A stretch of DNA of 64,000 nt from Trametes villosa (taxonomy: Eukaryota > Basidiomycota > Agaricomycetes > Polyporales > Polyporaceae). How positions within the stretch are numbered: the first letter of the stretch is position 1; each line of letters opens with the position of its first letter. The notes beneath the pieces are model-generated. The model worked only from the letters and a program-made list of their open reading frames with translations, was not told the DNA's origin and searched no databases. The stretch covers positions 248,001 through 312,000 of the forward strand of contig PUDQ02000047.1 in assembly GCA_002964805.2 (NCBI GenBank), written 5' to 3'. The translations under genes and the position numbers were made by a program. Positions 12,182 to 24,370 of this stretch are shown here, one piece after another.

Positions 12182-13756
12182 TCGGGCGCGGCCGCGCAAT
12201 ACGGTTATGGAGACCCATTCACGACTTACGGCGCCTCTTCTTCAAGCCGCGCGCAGCAAAACAGGGAGTCAAGTCGTTTGGCTTGGGGTGCTCGACAATA
12301 TGGTGAGTCCCCCTTGTTCTCGCTCGCGTCCTCCGGCCCTTAAAACGCAACGACAGAGGAGGCGCAACGCTCCACTGTCGGTCGTTCATCCGCGGGGGAT
12401 ACCGACGATGCCTTTCTCCTCGCCGGCTACGCCATCCCCTCCAACTTCCAGCTCTACTCCTCGTCCAGTTGCGAACCCGGCCCATCGAACTACGAGGTCT
12501 CCCCATCCCCATCCAACTACGAACCCTCGCCTTCGTCAAGCCAATACCCCTACCTTTCATCTAGCTATGAGCACTCCCCTTCACACTACTACCACGCAGC
12601 ATCGTCGTCGACGTACCACGCTCCCCCATCGTCGACGGCCGCATACCACCGTAACGCACATTCAACAACCGCCACCCAGCCCTTCCCTCTCCCTACACAA
12701 GCCTCAAGCAGCGCTGATCCTTCATACGGTGACGAGACCACTGAAGCGTCCTGGTGCTCGACCTTCCCGGGGTTCCTGGAGTCAACCTTCGAGTCGTACT
12801 TCAAGTCCGACCTCGCCGACTTCGACTCCACCCAGACCAACATCGACGGGGTGCTCTACCCCAGCGCCGAATCATCTCTGTATCCTACATCCCATAGTCT
12901 CCCAGGTCCCGCGAGTCTCCAGACATCGACTGCCTCGGAAGATGCAGAAGCCACCACACTCCCAGCGCCTGTCGACGTCGCCATCATCCCCGTGCGCACC
13001 TTCGGTGTCACACACTCGCCATCGCCGGAGGAGCAACTCCGGGAGAAGGCGTTCTGGGGCGGCTCCCTCTACGCTTCCCTCCTGCCCGCACTCAGAGTCG
13101 AGGGGCGCTATCGGGTTCCTCTCCCCCCCGGGACAGAGGAATTCGCGGAGCCCATCGTCGTCGATGGCAGACTTGGGCTGCAGTGCCGCCGGTGTCGGGG
13201 CATTCGCAAGTCAATTGCGAACAAATACATCTTCGCGAAAGTCGCCCACGCGGAGATGAACGTGGACTATGCCTTCGACAAGGCAGACATCTACGTGCAC
13301 CGCGGCGTGGTACGTCTCTCCCCTCTCCCCCGGAGCGAACCAAATCTTACATAGAGCGTTGTTCACAGTGGAAATGCGACCCTCGCGCGGTATACGTCTT
13401 CAACTCGACGTCGAAGAAGAAGCCGGCGACGGGGTTCAAGCTCGGCCACCTGCTGACGGCGATGGCGGCCAAGCAGTACAAGACCTGGTATACCAAGGAG
13501 GTGAGTCCCTCCACGTTCTCTGGCACACTTCCGACATACGTGGCACTCGATGCTAACTCGCTCTGCCTGTGCACAGTTCCTGCCAGACCCCGACCGTGCG
13601 AAGGACCTGCAGGACCTTGTCGGATCCAAGCTTGCTCCCAAGCGTGGTATCCGCGTGCGGTGGGAAAATGTATACTTGGTAGCGGTGCGGCGGATGATCA
13701 CGGACGAGGATAGCAAGGCCTTCCACTACTTCCTCGAGCTCGAGATCCGACTCTAG
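11918..13756 (+). CDS. Hypothetical protein, Thr/Ser/Tyr-rich with a conserved-looking C-terminus
   Basis: I do not recognise the family. Five exons join in frame: 11918-12089, 12141-12302, 12357-13309, 13369-13500 and 13577-13756, giving 532 residues from ATG at 11918. The N-terminal 330 residues are low-complexity: a run of threonines from an ACGACA-type microsatellite, then Ser/Tyr/Pro repeats such as SNYEVSPSPSNYEPSPSS. The last 180 residues look globular. They contain LQCRRCRGIRKSIANKYIF, with a CxxC pair, and VRWENVYLVAVRRMI, and end in EIRL. The CxxC could bind metal, but there is no second pair close by. Consistent GT..AG borders and the absence of stops support a real gene. Confidence 0.72.
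12147..12180 (+). repeat. CAACGA microsatellite encoding polythreonine
   Basis: About six copies of a CAACGA-type hexamer lie in exon 2 of the hypothetical gene. They are read as ACA/ACG threonine codons. Confidence 0.85.
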
Positions 13757-14481
13757 GGAGGCCACTAGGTAACTGACGTTGGGTATCATATATACAGGGG
13801 CATTGTAATCATAGGTGTACGTCGTAAAATTGACTCTAGTTCTGTATTCTTTGCGGGCAGACTGCTTGTCGACGGTTGCAGGGATGTGGGGCACACCATG
13901 TTGAAACTTGGGCTACTTACCTCGCGACCCCCCTTTGTTATCAGTTCGACAAGTCTCGAGGTTCCTGTGGTGGCATGTATCGCATCCGGACTCCGTAGAA
14001 GCAGAGCTTCCTCTCTCCCTCTTAGAAGCCCCGAATCGATCCCCAGTATCAAGATTTCCGCCCGGCGTGGTACCACTTCGCACTGTCGCGCCGCCCTGCG
14101 CGCAACACCGCGTCGCCACCCTGCGACGTATCGCGACCCCCCCTGGAGCACTAGATGTCCGGGATGGCTTGTGCCCTCCTGCTGTCATGAACGCGATGCG
14201 CGCACATAGACTCTGCCACTGGCAGCGCGTGCTCAGGCTTGAGCTGATGGCTTGGCTTGGAGTGACACGGTAGCTCAAAAAGCACAATCTCAATCGCCTA
14301 CTACTATTAGGTGCGAAGGATATGACAACTTAGTAGCATCTAGGGTACAGTAGCGTTCAAGAAAGCCATTCCTGGGGCGGCGAGCGAAGAAACCCATGAT
14401 CGCGCATCACGGCCCCACCACTCTCCGCCTGCCCAAATATCAACATCAGCAAACGCGCGCGCACGAACCCAGCCAGACCAC
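13757..14481. other. Convergent intergenic region
   Basis: 3' flanks of the hypothetical gene and WS1. No gene seen. Confidence 0.5.
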
Positions 14482-15814
14482 TCACACAAACGGCAACACG
14501 ACCTCGCGCGTCGGCGAGTACCCTAGCATCGGCACACGCCCGATCCCCGCCTCATACATCCCGTCCTGGTAGAACCGCGCCGCCCACGTGAACCATGCGC
14601 ACACCCACACGTACCCCAGCGCCCGCACCCCCCTCGTCGCGCGCAGACCCGGGGACACTCTGCGCATGCTCGCGATCGCTGCGTCCTCGAGCGTGATCGC
14701 CACGCCGTTCAGGAGGAAGAACGGCGCGGAGGTCAGGCCGTGCCCGCGCGCGAGGTCTGCGATGCTGTGCAGAACCGCGGACGCGGCGAACGCGCCGTGC
14801 ACCTGGGCCTGCGCCTCGAGGAAGGAGCCGCGCGGGGCGCTGAGGCTGCGCGCCGCGAGCCGACCCCAGCTCGCGAAGTGCTGCATGTGCGGGTGAGGTG
14901 TCGGTTTCGTGCGGGGACGACGGAGGACTCACGCGCCGAAGGAGCTGGTGCCAAACGCGCCTGCAGGGAGTATTTGTGAGATATGTCATTACGAGGCACC
15001 GGAGTAGGAGGAGTGGCGTACCCCCAAGCGCGTCGGACCGTATATGCGTCGGAGATGGCACCGAAGAGGTCAGGCCAGTCCGCGGGCGCCCACAGGTACG
15101 TCGCTACCGCAGTGAAGGATAGCGCGCAATACGACAACTTGAGGGTCGTGTAGGTTATAACGAGCCAAGCCGCCATGCAGGTCGAGCGCCCCAGATACCC
15201 CATGAGCCCACCGGGAAGCTGTACATCTGGCGCATACAGGTGGTGGTGCGAGTGTAGGAAGGTCTCCGTGAGGTCGAGCGTGACCAGGCCCAGGAAGATT
15301 TGGCGGAGCCGTCGCAGGAGATACTGTGCGCGCGTCCCTGTGAACGGTGGCGGCACATTCGCAACCTGTCGTAGTACATCGTCAGCGATGTGCGCACGTC
15401 AACATCGTACGAGAGGGTGCAGACCTGGGCGTTCGTCCCGATGAGGCGCCAGTTGTAGTGTATGCACGCCGCGTACCACATCCGCACGAGGAGGGGCTTC
15501 TCTCCCAGAGGTGCAGGATCCTTCAGATATCGAATTTTCTCGAGCGGGTCCTGAACGAGCCAGGTGAAGAGCATAACGCTGAACGTCGTAGGGCCCCAGA
15601 CCGTGCTCCCCAAAGCGTAGTCTTCCTCCGACCCGCCCACGGTGTATGTGAGGGCGCCGTAGATGTTGGCGTAGACGAGAAGAAGTGATGCGCCGATTCG
15701 TATGACGCTCGGAGGCTTGGAAGCCATGATATAGGTGCAACCGACATGAATGAGCGGGATGAACGCGAGGAGCGGGAGCGGCGGTTGTCCTAGCTTCAAG
15801 CTCGCGGCGTCCAT
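14482..15814 (-). CDS. Wax-synthase-like membrane O-acyltransferase WS1
   Basis: Integral-membrane acyltransferase of the fungal wax-synthase/MBOAT type, expected to esterify an alcohol (fatty or terpenoid) from acyl-CoA in the ER. Exons, read on minus: 15814-15425, 15365-15022, 14960-14933 and 14880-14482, in frame to 386 residues. Several hydrophobic helices are visible (e.g. VIRIGASLLLVYANIYGAL). The family motif RRAWGRVWHQLLRR is formed across two exons, and the likely catalytic His sits in SAVLHSIADLARGHG. An intron of 59 nt (15366-15424, donor gtctgc) interrupts NAQ|VANVP; its paralogue WS2 lacks it. The start is uncertain: the frame is open upstream, and the position of the WS2 initiator reads GTG here. 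The substrate is unknown. Confidence 0.85.
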
Positions 15815-16452
15815 GGGCGTCGTTTCTGGATATCCCACCGTGTCGACTCGGACCTGGTTTGTACAACGAGCTCTTCCGCAGATATGGTAAGTAAAGATAG
15901 ATGAGGAGTTGCCGAAGTTGTGTTACTAGTAGAGAGCTCGCACCGGGAGGTTGTGTGCAGGGCGTCGCCATCTCGGGGCAGGCTCATAAAAACGGGCCCT
16001 AAGCCATCGAAGCCTGCCCACGAGCATAAGGTTCAGTACCTGTGATTCAAAACGCGCGCCCGGGCTGGTCGAAGCGCACACAGTACTGCTCAGCTGGTTG
16101 TATGAATCTATGATGAAGGTTAGAAGATGGATGGATGGACGGCGTCAAGTGCACAACTTCTCGTCCTTCTCCGCGGCTCGCATCAGTGCCGGCGGTAATA
16201 ATCATACCGCAGGCTAAAGGTTGCGATTGATTCACGGCGGCGTCGAATCCGCGGCGGCTAGTTTTTCTCATAAACTCTAGTGTACATACGGATAGGAAGA
16301 GTACAGAATGCATACAAGATAAATAGGAAACCAAACCGAATCAACCACAGCCGTACGCCTAGAATAAGCGTCCACCGCGGACAATCTGAACAGCGCGATC
16401 TTGCTCAAAACAAACAATGCAACGTCCAACCGGTGCACTTCCCTACACCTTT
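15815..16452. other. Interval between WS1 and the DUF6534 gene
   Basis: Contains the WS1 5' flank (minus) and the 3' flank of the next minus-strand gene. The frame of WS1 stays open to about 15838, so a 5' exon is possible. No other gene seen. Confidence 0.45.
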
Positions 16453-18741
16453 TCAGCACTCCCTACTTCCGCGACAGTAACGTCGGAGCCTGCGTGGATG
16501 TGAGTCTGCGTCGAATGTCGGCTTTCGCGAACCGGAGGGAGCGAGAGGGTGACCTGTGTAGGGTGTGTGTGAGTATCCAACTTCTACGACGGCATGGTCG
16601 GCATCAGGAACCCGGCCACCCACTGTGTGCGTGGTCTGCTCCGCGAAGGCTGCACTGCTGAGCGCGGGCTGTAAGTTTCCGCCCAGTTGCGCGCTGTCCA
16701 TCGTAAAGCCGTCCATCGTGCTTTCGGACAAGGAACACCGAGTGTTGAGGCTGGACAAGTGACGAGTCGGAGCGCGAGTAGTAAGTGGACTGAGTGGACT
16801 GAGACTGAGCTATACGTACACAGCCAGGACTGAGTTCGCGTATACTAAATTTGGTCGGGCAGTACGATGAGCGTCTTTCCGACCATTTGAATGGGCACGT
16901 ACGCTTGGTTGTAACGATGTTCAAGGCGATGTAGATCAGGTTGCCGGGGATCACCAGTGCCTGCAGGCCGGCGCATGAGCAGCGGAATGCTTTAATGGAG
17001 GAATGGAGAACGTACGAAAATGAAGCACAACATCCCGGCAATGCTGGGGGCCAAGACGTTGGTCTTCAAAGAAGAACTCAGATCAAGGGCCCTTCGGGAA
17101 ATACCTTGTAACCAATCCTAGCGGCGTTACAAACGATGAGAGAGACGCGGTGAAGTGGGAGTAAAGTGCGACTTACCCGAGTTGATCGAGTAGATGATGA
17201 GTGTTTGTATTAGCGAGTCCGTGCTGCTGAGCATGAGCAAACCGGACCGGAACGCTTCCAGCACACCTTAGAAGAATGTCGTACCTCTTAAAACCCGTCT
17301 TGCTCTTGAGAAGGACCGTAATGAGGACTGCCGTGACTATCGTATCGACGGAAACCGCGAGTCCGTATATAGCGGACACGATCCACTGCAGTTCTCCGTC
17401 AGTACTTCACCAGTGACCTATTGAACGAGGTCGCTGTCTCACGGTGAGCTTGCCGAGACTTTCCACCTGGCCATCGCACAGATGAGCTCCATGTCACTGC
17501 GATACCCAGATGGTGCAAGGCGGTTGGACTCACATTGTGACCCACGAACGCCAGTTCCGTCAGGTCTGCGGGAATGTGCGCATTCAGTAGCAGACACCAG
17601 CGGGGGATATGGCGCAAAACGCGGTCACGCACAAATCATGAAACCTGCAATATCGTGAGCGCTCGCATTTCACTGGACTATTGATCCCACAGCTACTCAC
17701 CAAACTCGGTCAAGAGCAAAACGACCTGAGAAACTCCCTGTCAGCACTCCGTGGAGTAGGCGCAGCCTAGCCACGTTCATACCGCGAACGTGACCAACAC
17801 TCTGTACCGGGGGCTGACTGGCATCCCTAGCTATCAGAAGTGTACCTCGGCTTTGTGAGAGTCTTGCGTACTCATGTATACACGGCGTACGTAGAACCTA
17901 TGCAAAAATGCCAAACCCCGGGACTCAGTGAGGCGCCTCAATCTATACGTTGAACGACTCACCCTTGGCAAAGACACATCGCAACTACCTGGTCAGGCAA
18001 GGTCACAGGCGCTCAAGACTTGGCGTACTGCGTTTTCTGTAGGCACGCTCACCGAAATCGGAGCCAGAAGCTGCGATAGGACATCTTCAGCGTTTGCCAG
18101 ATCGATGTATTGGTTAGCCGGTTGGACTGCACTCACCCTTAGGGACCTATAAAGTATCCTTGAAATCTATATCGGCACCTTATAAAGGGACCCGGGGAAC
18201 GTACCACGTGTCGTCCAGAAGAGCGAGAGGGTTGAAATAGTTGGAAACGAGATGGTAGTAGCTGCAAAGCTGTGAGCTCGCCATGCCCCTACTATCGAGC
18301 CCGCCGACCATACCAGACATGAATAGTCATGGTTGTGTGAAGCGTCTCCGCGACCCTTGCATGGCGTCAAGATATCTAAACGTGGTGGGGGTTTGCAGGG
18401 TGAGTCTCACCAGACGACGAACACCTTTGTTGGGTCAGCGCTGAATGACCGGCTGAGCAAAGTTAACAGTGCCTACCACGATTTTCAACCACCGCCGGTC
18501 TCGCGGATAGAGCCGAAAGTATCGATAGGTTTGATGTACAGTCACGCCGTACAGCCTGTGCAACAAGGGATATCGACGTGAGTGACACGGCACAGGGATG
18601 TGCAGACGAGGGACTTAACAATATGCAGAGGCACATGCCAATAAAGAGCGCGCCATACGTATCGTTGAGCTTGGGAGGCTGGATCGGGAATATCGGGAGA
18701 CCGGTCGCGGGACCTGCGGGGATACTGGGGTTGGAGTTCAT
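16453..18741 (-). CDS. DUF6534 domain membrane protein
   Basis: Seven-helix type membrane protein of a family expanded in mushroom-forming fungi; its role is unknown. Start MNSNPSIPAGP at 18741, stop at 16453. At least ten small exons carry the family path in order: LNDTYGALFIGMCLCILL, then LYGVTVHQTYRYFRLYP (about 18540), ETLHTTMTIHVCYYHLV (spliced near 18300), VVLLLTEFG (about 17700), ESLGKLT plus WIVSAIYGLAVSVDTI (about 17400), TVLLKSKTGFKR (about 17290), TDSLIQTLIIYSINSG (about 17200), LVIPGNLIYIALNIV (about 16930) and SSLNTR (about 16750). The LLKSKTGFKR..TDSLI..LIIYSINSG run is the diagnostic core. Exons between about 17870 and 18170 are tiny and could not be fixed. The exon at about 17100-17000 reads through an unusual Arg/Ser-rich segment. 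Confidence 0.78.
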
Positions 18742-19680
18742 GGATCGCGATGTGCACCTTGTTGTGTGCCCGCATGGTGACACAGCGACGAGTCCTCATA
18801 TATGTACTGTGGTAGAAAGAGGGTTCATGGCGAGTCGTTCGGTCCCATTCCTCGGGATGATATGAACACCATCTGCTGTCCATGTGAAGGAACCTAAGAT
18901 GGCTCATTGGCTCATGGGCTCGGATCTCGAGGCTGGGTAGCTTCCCGCACCATCTGTCAGATACCGGTCTGCTGCGCTCCCTATAAAGCACGAAGATGCC
19001 TGTATGTGCGGAGATACGGTTCCTGTGCTGCATGAGAGACCGAAAGAATGTGGGAGTCGGGTATTCAGATCAGCCGTGTAGCAGATACGCAGCCTAATAC
19101 GCTCTAGAGCAGCACATAAACCCAGAAAAATGTAGAAGAACCAGTCAGGACGGTGCCAGTGAAGAATGCCGTTTGCCTGAGAATTGCGCGTGGGAGATGG
19201 TCACGGTTGTTGCACGAGAGTAGCATCAGCTCACGAACGCAAGGGCTCCCGCGCGCCGGGCGCTTCCATCTGAAAACCCTCTAGTCACTATGGGCCTCTA
19301 CTACGCGATTTACGACGTCGACCTCCTCACGAGTCCCCTTGACCCGGAAGAAGCGCGTCCATGGCATCTCCACTCGGACCATAAGGCGCGCGTACGAATC
19401 CACTGGGGGGCTTGAGAGTATACCACATGAAAGCGTAACACGCTACGACGAAGTGACAATGGCCAAGCGACTCAAGAAACACAATCCGTATAATATACGA
19501 ACAGGTATGAGGCATACGGTATTGTAGTAGCATGTATAATATAGTAGGATTCAATGTAGTTGCACTCTCGACGGAGAGCGGAATGATGCCCGACCGCGAC
19601 ATCACAGGCCTGCCACGCCCCGCCTGCACGGAACATCGACATAAGAAAACGCGCGCATATAGTCATAACCAGGTGACCAC
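18742..19680. other. Interval between DUF6534 gene and WS2
   Basis: 5' flank of the DUF6534 gene and 3' flank of WS2. No gene supported. Confidence 0.45.
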
Positions 19681-20967
19681 TCACACAAACGGCAACACCA
19701 CCTCTCGCATCAGGGACCACCCCAACGCGGGCGCGCGCCCCATCCCCGCCTCATACATCCCGTCCTGGAGGACCCGCACCGCCCACGTAAACCACGCCGC
19801 CACCCACACGTACCCCAACACCCTGGTCCACCCTGTCTCGCGCACCCCCGCCCGACGCGCGAGCGCGATAACGACGTCCTCGAGCGTGATCGCCGCGCCG
19901 TTTAGGAAGAAAAATGGGGCAGAGCTCGGGCCCGCGAGGCCGTGCCCGCGTGCGAGGTCTGCGATCATGTGCAGGAGCGCAGACGCGGCGAACGCGCCGT
20001 GCACTTGGGCTTGGGAGGAGAGGAAGGAGCCGCGCGGGGCGCGAAGGGCACTCGCCGCGAGCTTTCCCCAACGCGCGAAATGCTGTGAGGGCGCGTGAGG
20101 AGTGTGCATATAGGCGTGAAAATCTGTAAACTCACGCGACGTAGGAGTTGGTGCCAAACGCGCCTACAGGGAGCTGGATGAGCTAAGGCGCGAGAATAAG
20201 AGAGAAATGGCGTACCCCCATGCGCGCCGTACGGTGTATGCGTCCGAAACCGGGCCAAAGAGGTCAGGCCAGTCCGCAGGTTCCGACAAGAATGTCGCCA
20301 CCGCGGCTATAGAGAGAGTGCAGTATGACAGCTTTATGGACGTGTAGCTGATGATAAGCCATGCCGCCATGCAAGCCGAGCGTCCGAGATACCCAGCGAA
20401 ACCTCCGGGGAGCGGCGCGTCGGGCGCATATAGGTGGTGGTGCGAGTGCAGGAAGGTCTCCGTGACGTCGAAGATGACCAGGCCGACGCATATCTCGCGG
20501 AGTCGCCGGAGGAGAAACCGTGCCCGTGTTCCAGTAAACGGCGCTGGCACGTTCGCGACCTGGGCTGTCGTCCCAACGAGGCGCCAGTTGTAGTTGAGAC
20601 AGGCCGCGTACCATATCCTCGCGAAGATAGACTTTGCAGTTAGAGGGGCAGTATCCTTGAGATACTTGATCTCTTCCAGCGGATCCGGGATGAGCCAGGT
20701 GAAAAGCATGACGCTGAACGTCGCGGGGCCCCAGACAGTCGTGCCTAGTATGTAGTCGTCCTCCGGGCCTCCCATGGTATATGCGACGGCGCCATAGATG
20801 TTCGCGTAAAGGAGAAGGAGGGATGCGCCTATCCGGACGATGGGCGGCGGCCGGGCGACCATGACACACGCAAGGCCCACATTGGTGAGGAGGATCAATG
20901 CAGGAAGCGGCAACGGCTGCTGTAGTTTGAAGCTCGTGGCGTCCACGGGCGTGATCTCTGAGGCCAT
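19681..20967 (-). CDS. Wax-synthase-like membrane O-acyltransferase WS2
   Basis: Close paralogue of WS1, same predicted reaction and location. Exons, read on minus: 20967-20216, 20163-20136 and 20082-19681, in frame to 393 residues. Start MASEITPVDATS at 20967. Membrane helices and the spliced motif RRAWGRVWHQLLRR are as in WS1; the likely catalytic His is in SALLHMIADLARGHG. The two 3' introns sit at exactly the WS1 positions, and the middle exon is 28 nt in both. The TTAQ|VANVP site, split by an intron in WS1, is continuous here. The 3' flank also resembles that of WS1, so the duplicated unit extends beyond the stop codon. The C-terminal end is echoed by a plus-strand relic near 34085. Confidence 0.86.
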
Positions 20968-21695
20968 GGAGACTGGAACCTCGCACGATCTTCAGTGTAG
21001 GTAGTGGATTAGACCCAGATACATTCGTAACGGGTGGTAGCAGCCCACGTACCGAGATATAGTCCACTCTGAGAGACCTTTGAGTGAGAGGCGTCGTGGA
21101 GGTCACTGTTCAGCCCCCGACGCGCTTTCCAGCTATGTATACTGCGTATCCGGCTGCTCATTGTTCATGATGGAAATCCGAAACCGTGACTCCGAGTCAC
21201 GGCGATGAGCGAAGGTCGGCCTCCCGAATGGTTCGACTTGCGGCGACATCCCTCCACGTACATCGTGGGCAGCCGATATTGTCATTGCGGTCGCGTTATA
21301 CACTGGCCTCAAGATGTCGTATCCGAGTATTTGTGCGAAATTTGCGTGCTGTCGCTTGAATGCGCCTTTGGATCTGGCAGTACGTAGAGCGAGACTAACT
21401 AACTGCCGAAAAGAGTCCGTCCCGGCGACGGCCAGCACTCGGCCTGGTGACGGCGAGGGTCCGCATTCGAACTCAGCTTTCCCACGGCGCCCCACCGATA
21501 TTTCAAACCTGGCGTGTTCATTCGTCTCTGTTTCCTAAGGAGAGGCTGGTCTGCGCACAAAAGTATGCTTGCGATCTCATTCACAGGGTGGACCTCGTAC
21601 TGCGGCACTTAATACAGTACTATTCGGTATGAGGAATCACTAGTACAAGATTATACAGAAGTCTCCGAGTATGATTAATGCGTCATGTAAATGTG
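20968..21695. other. Interval between WS2 and the DUF6533 gene
   Basis: Nothing beyond short chance frames. Confidence 0.45.
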
Positions 21696-23170
21696 TTAGG
21701 CTGAGCCTACCAAGACATCCTCCGAGCCCATTTCCGAGTCCTCCGCGCCTTCATCCGTCTGAAGCTCTAGGGGTCCGGGCAATGTCGAGCTCAGGGCGCC
21801 AATCACCCCTTCGAAGTGTATTGAGCTCCCCATCGATAGGTCTGAGTTTTGGTGAGTCTGGCCCATAGCCGCCTCCTGCAGGTCGAGAAGGAAGCGGGAG
21901 ACAAGCACTTCAGATACACTGTGGCAGAGGCGGCCGTGTGAGGGAGTGACGCGGGATGAAGGAAGCCACGCTACGCACGGGTCTACGACTCTGCTCAGAA
22001 GGCTCGAGTTGCCGGTTTCGTCCTGAGCACCGAATTCCTACGATGGCACGCCGTGAGAGCCCGCTTTTAAGGGGTGTGTGGAAGAGTAAACACACCGAGC
22101 GTAGAGTGAGGGACCAGTGAAGACTGTTTAGAAAGAGCAGTGTTCTACAACGGCGAATATCAGTATCACCCTGCTCACGATCTGAGAACAATGTACGTAC
22201 AATGCGTAGACGTTGCCTGTAGAAAAAGAAAGCAGCGTGCATGCAGCGAGTATAATGCGTGATCAGCAAATGGCAGCCATTCTGAGCACGGGCGACATAT
22301 ACGCACCATTTTTGAACAACACGTCTGAAAGGGAGCTTATTCCGAGACGCCTGGCTGACCTCCCGAGCTGGTACGTCGTGACCCAAGTGACAACGACTAC
22401 GATAAGGTCCGAAATAATCAGAGGTAGTCGGGCTGTGGTTGCAACTATAGCGGCGCATAAGTTCGTGACTTCTACTCCAGCACATGATTCGGTGCTCACA
22501 ACTACGAAGCGATGAGTATATCGTGCCACAGTGCTGCAGTAGGCTGTAGTGGTAGAACTTACATTTTTGCGATCACCGGTGTTCCCCCTAAGTTGATTAA
22601 GCAGCCCCCCGAGGGGTTGTACTCGAACGAAGCGCCCCAACTGTGGCCGATCTATCCCTCGACGTCAGTGTATGGAGTTCAAGGGGTACCCAACGCAGCT
22701 CACCCAATTCACAAGGAACGGTGCCAAGGATAGCACCAAGACTATCGCGGCTAGAAGCGCGCGTTGCGTCAACGCGTACGTACGGAGACTGGAGAATACT
22801 GGCAAAGCGTTAAGGGTTGTTATCCTCCCGGATATAGTACCTAGCTACGCAAACGTACCAGATACAGTAAGGAGTGGCAGGGAGTCCACTATAAACCCGA
22901 AATACCATTGCACGATACATTCCTGATATTGACTTTAGTTCAGTTCACTATAGAGGTCTACGAGTTCACATCTCGACGTACCTCGAGTGAATGCGCGGGC
23001 GGATTGAGCACGCTGATGACGAGGAAGTACATCGCCCGCAACAATGTCATGTATCGGTGCGCGAAATAGAGAACCGACGCCGCAGTAACTTTCCGCCGCC
23101 AGAAAAACGCGACTTCACGGTCCACACTGATGACATGGTCGTAAAGCTGGAGAGCTGTTGGGGGCCGCAT
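21696..23170 (-). CDS. DUF6533 domain membrane protein (5' end uncertain)
   Basis: Membrane protein of the DUF6533 family, common in mushroom-forming fungi; function unknown. The domain itself is plain at about 23150-23030: ALQLYDHVISVDREVAFFW followed by RRKVTAASVLYFAHRYMTLL. Downstream exons follow the family: ECIVQWYFGFIVDSLPLLTV (about 22920), SSLRTYALTQRALLAA then LVLSLAPFLVNW (about 22780-22700), EYNPSGGCLINLGG (about 22610), LPLIISDLIVVVVTWVTTY (about 22410), NSLHWSLTLRS (about 22110), and the typical end VLVSRFLLDLQEA (about 21890). The stop is TAA at 21696-21698. The given start (ATG at 23170) is the first in frame, but relatives have about 20 more residues, so a small upstream exon is likely. 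Confidence 0.75.
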
Positions 23171-24370
23171 GAGCCAAGGTTCGCCGCCGAGAGGGCTACC
23201 GGTAGCGGGAAACTGATACCCACCTGACGTTCCAACCACCGACCAGCCAATTCTCTGTCTGTCGAGATGCACGGCGATTTGAGCACATTATCACGGAATG
23301 CAACGGGCGCGCTTACCCAGACGCATAGAGCGCTACTATGGCGGCGGTGTCCCTCCCATCGAAGGACATCGCAAGAGCAAAGATCGACGGGGCGGCAAGA
23401 GGTGGACCACAAGTCCTTTGCGGGGCAATGGCGCATGCAATGCGTATGATATACCTCCGCACGCTGTGCCGCCCTCGTTTGATAGGCGATGCGGGCGGCT
23501 TCGATGGAAGACAGGAATTTCACTGGGATTGAAAATGAGGGAAGGGCGCTGCGCCCAGTGGCCCTCCCGCGGCGTCGACGTTGCCAACAGCACCAGGAAC
23601 GACCCGTGCCTTGCGCGTGCGTAGTGTGGGTTGGCATCAGTGCGGGAGAACTCCCCGTCCGGATCACCGCCACGCGACGCGGACGATATCGTCCGCGAAC
23701 ATCCTATCCACGAGCACCGGGGGATCCATGGTGGCAGGGCGGAGGCGCTGCTGCAGGCACGGTGGCAATACAGTATACTGACCACGGCGCCGCGGAGATT
23801 CGAGGGAAGCACGGTCTGAGGGTTTTCTCCTCGACGACGCCATCAACGCCATGGGCGTATTTGAAAACTGCGCGTACGGCACTTCCACCTCCGACACGCC
23901 ATGGGACCTTCGTCATGGGAGTCAGAGCTGCAGATGGACGAAGCGAGCAACGGAGAATGCATCCTATCGCCTGCTGGACGGGGACGATCACGAACCTCAA
24001 ACGCCGATAAGAGAGGGCTATGGCGAGTGGCGATGCAGAGGGTATATCGGCGAGACCAGGAAGCTGTTGAGGGCAGGTACACTTGACAATAAGTATAGCG
24101 TGCGTGCTGATTGGCTTGCGTGATAGGTGAGCATCTGGGCTGCACTCTAGCTAGCCAGTAGTAGTGCGAGTTTGATATCTCGCAAGAGCGCGAATTGTAA
24201 ACGGAGGCCTGGAGTTCCGACAGCGGCAATACCCTTCAGGTGTGAAGCCACATACTCAACTCACCGGAACATCAGAACATCATCGTGTGCATCCGCGTGT
24301 TGGCACGACCCACTACGTTGCGAGGACTTCTACTACTATATGCTCAGCACCACATGACAGCATACTACGT
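23171..24370. other. Unassigned interval of 1.2 kb
   Basis: Several open frames of 80-200 codons overlap on both strands, but none has a recognisable domain or a coherent splice pattern. It includes the promoter of the DUF6533 gene and the 3' flank of the ThrRS gene. Confidence 0.4.

Noticed and set aside
14482..20967. WS1/WS2 as an assembly duplicate of one gene
   Set aside because: They differ at many codons, in one intron and at the start, and a different gene lies between them.
23047..24229. A cluster of overlapping frames that might be an extra gene between DUF6533 and ThrRS
   Set aside because: No recognisable family and no single consistent model on either strand.
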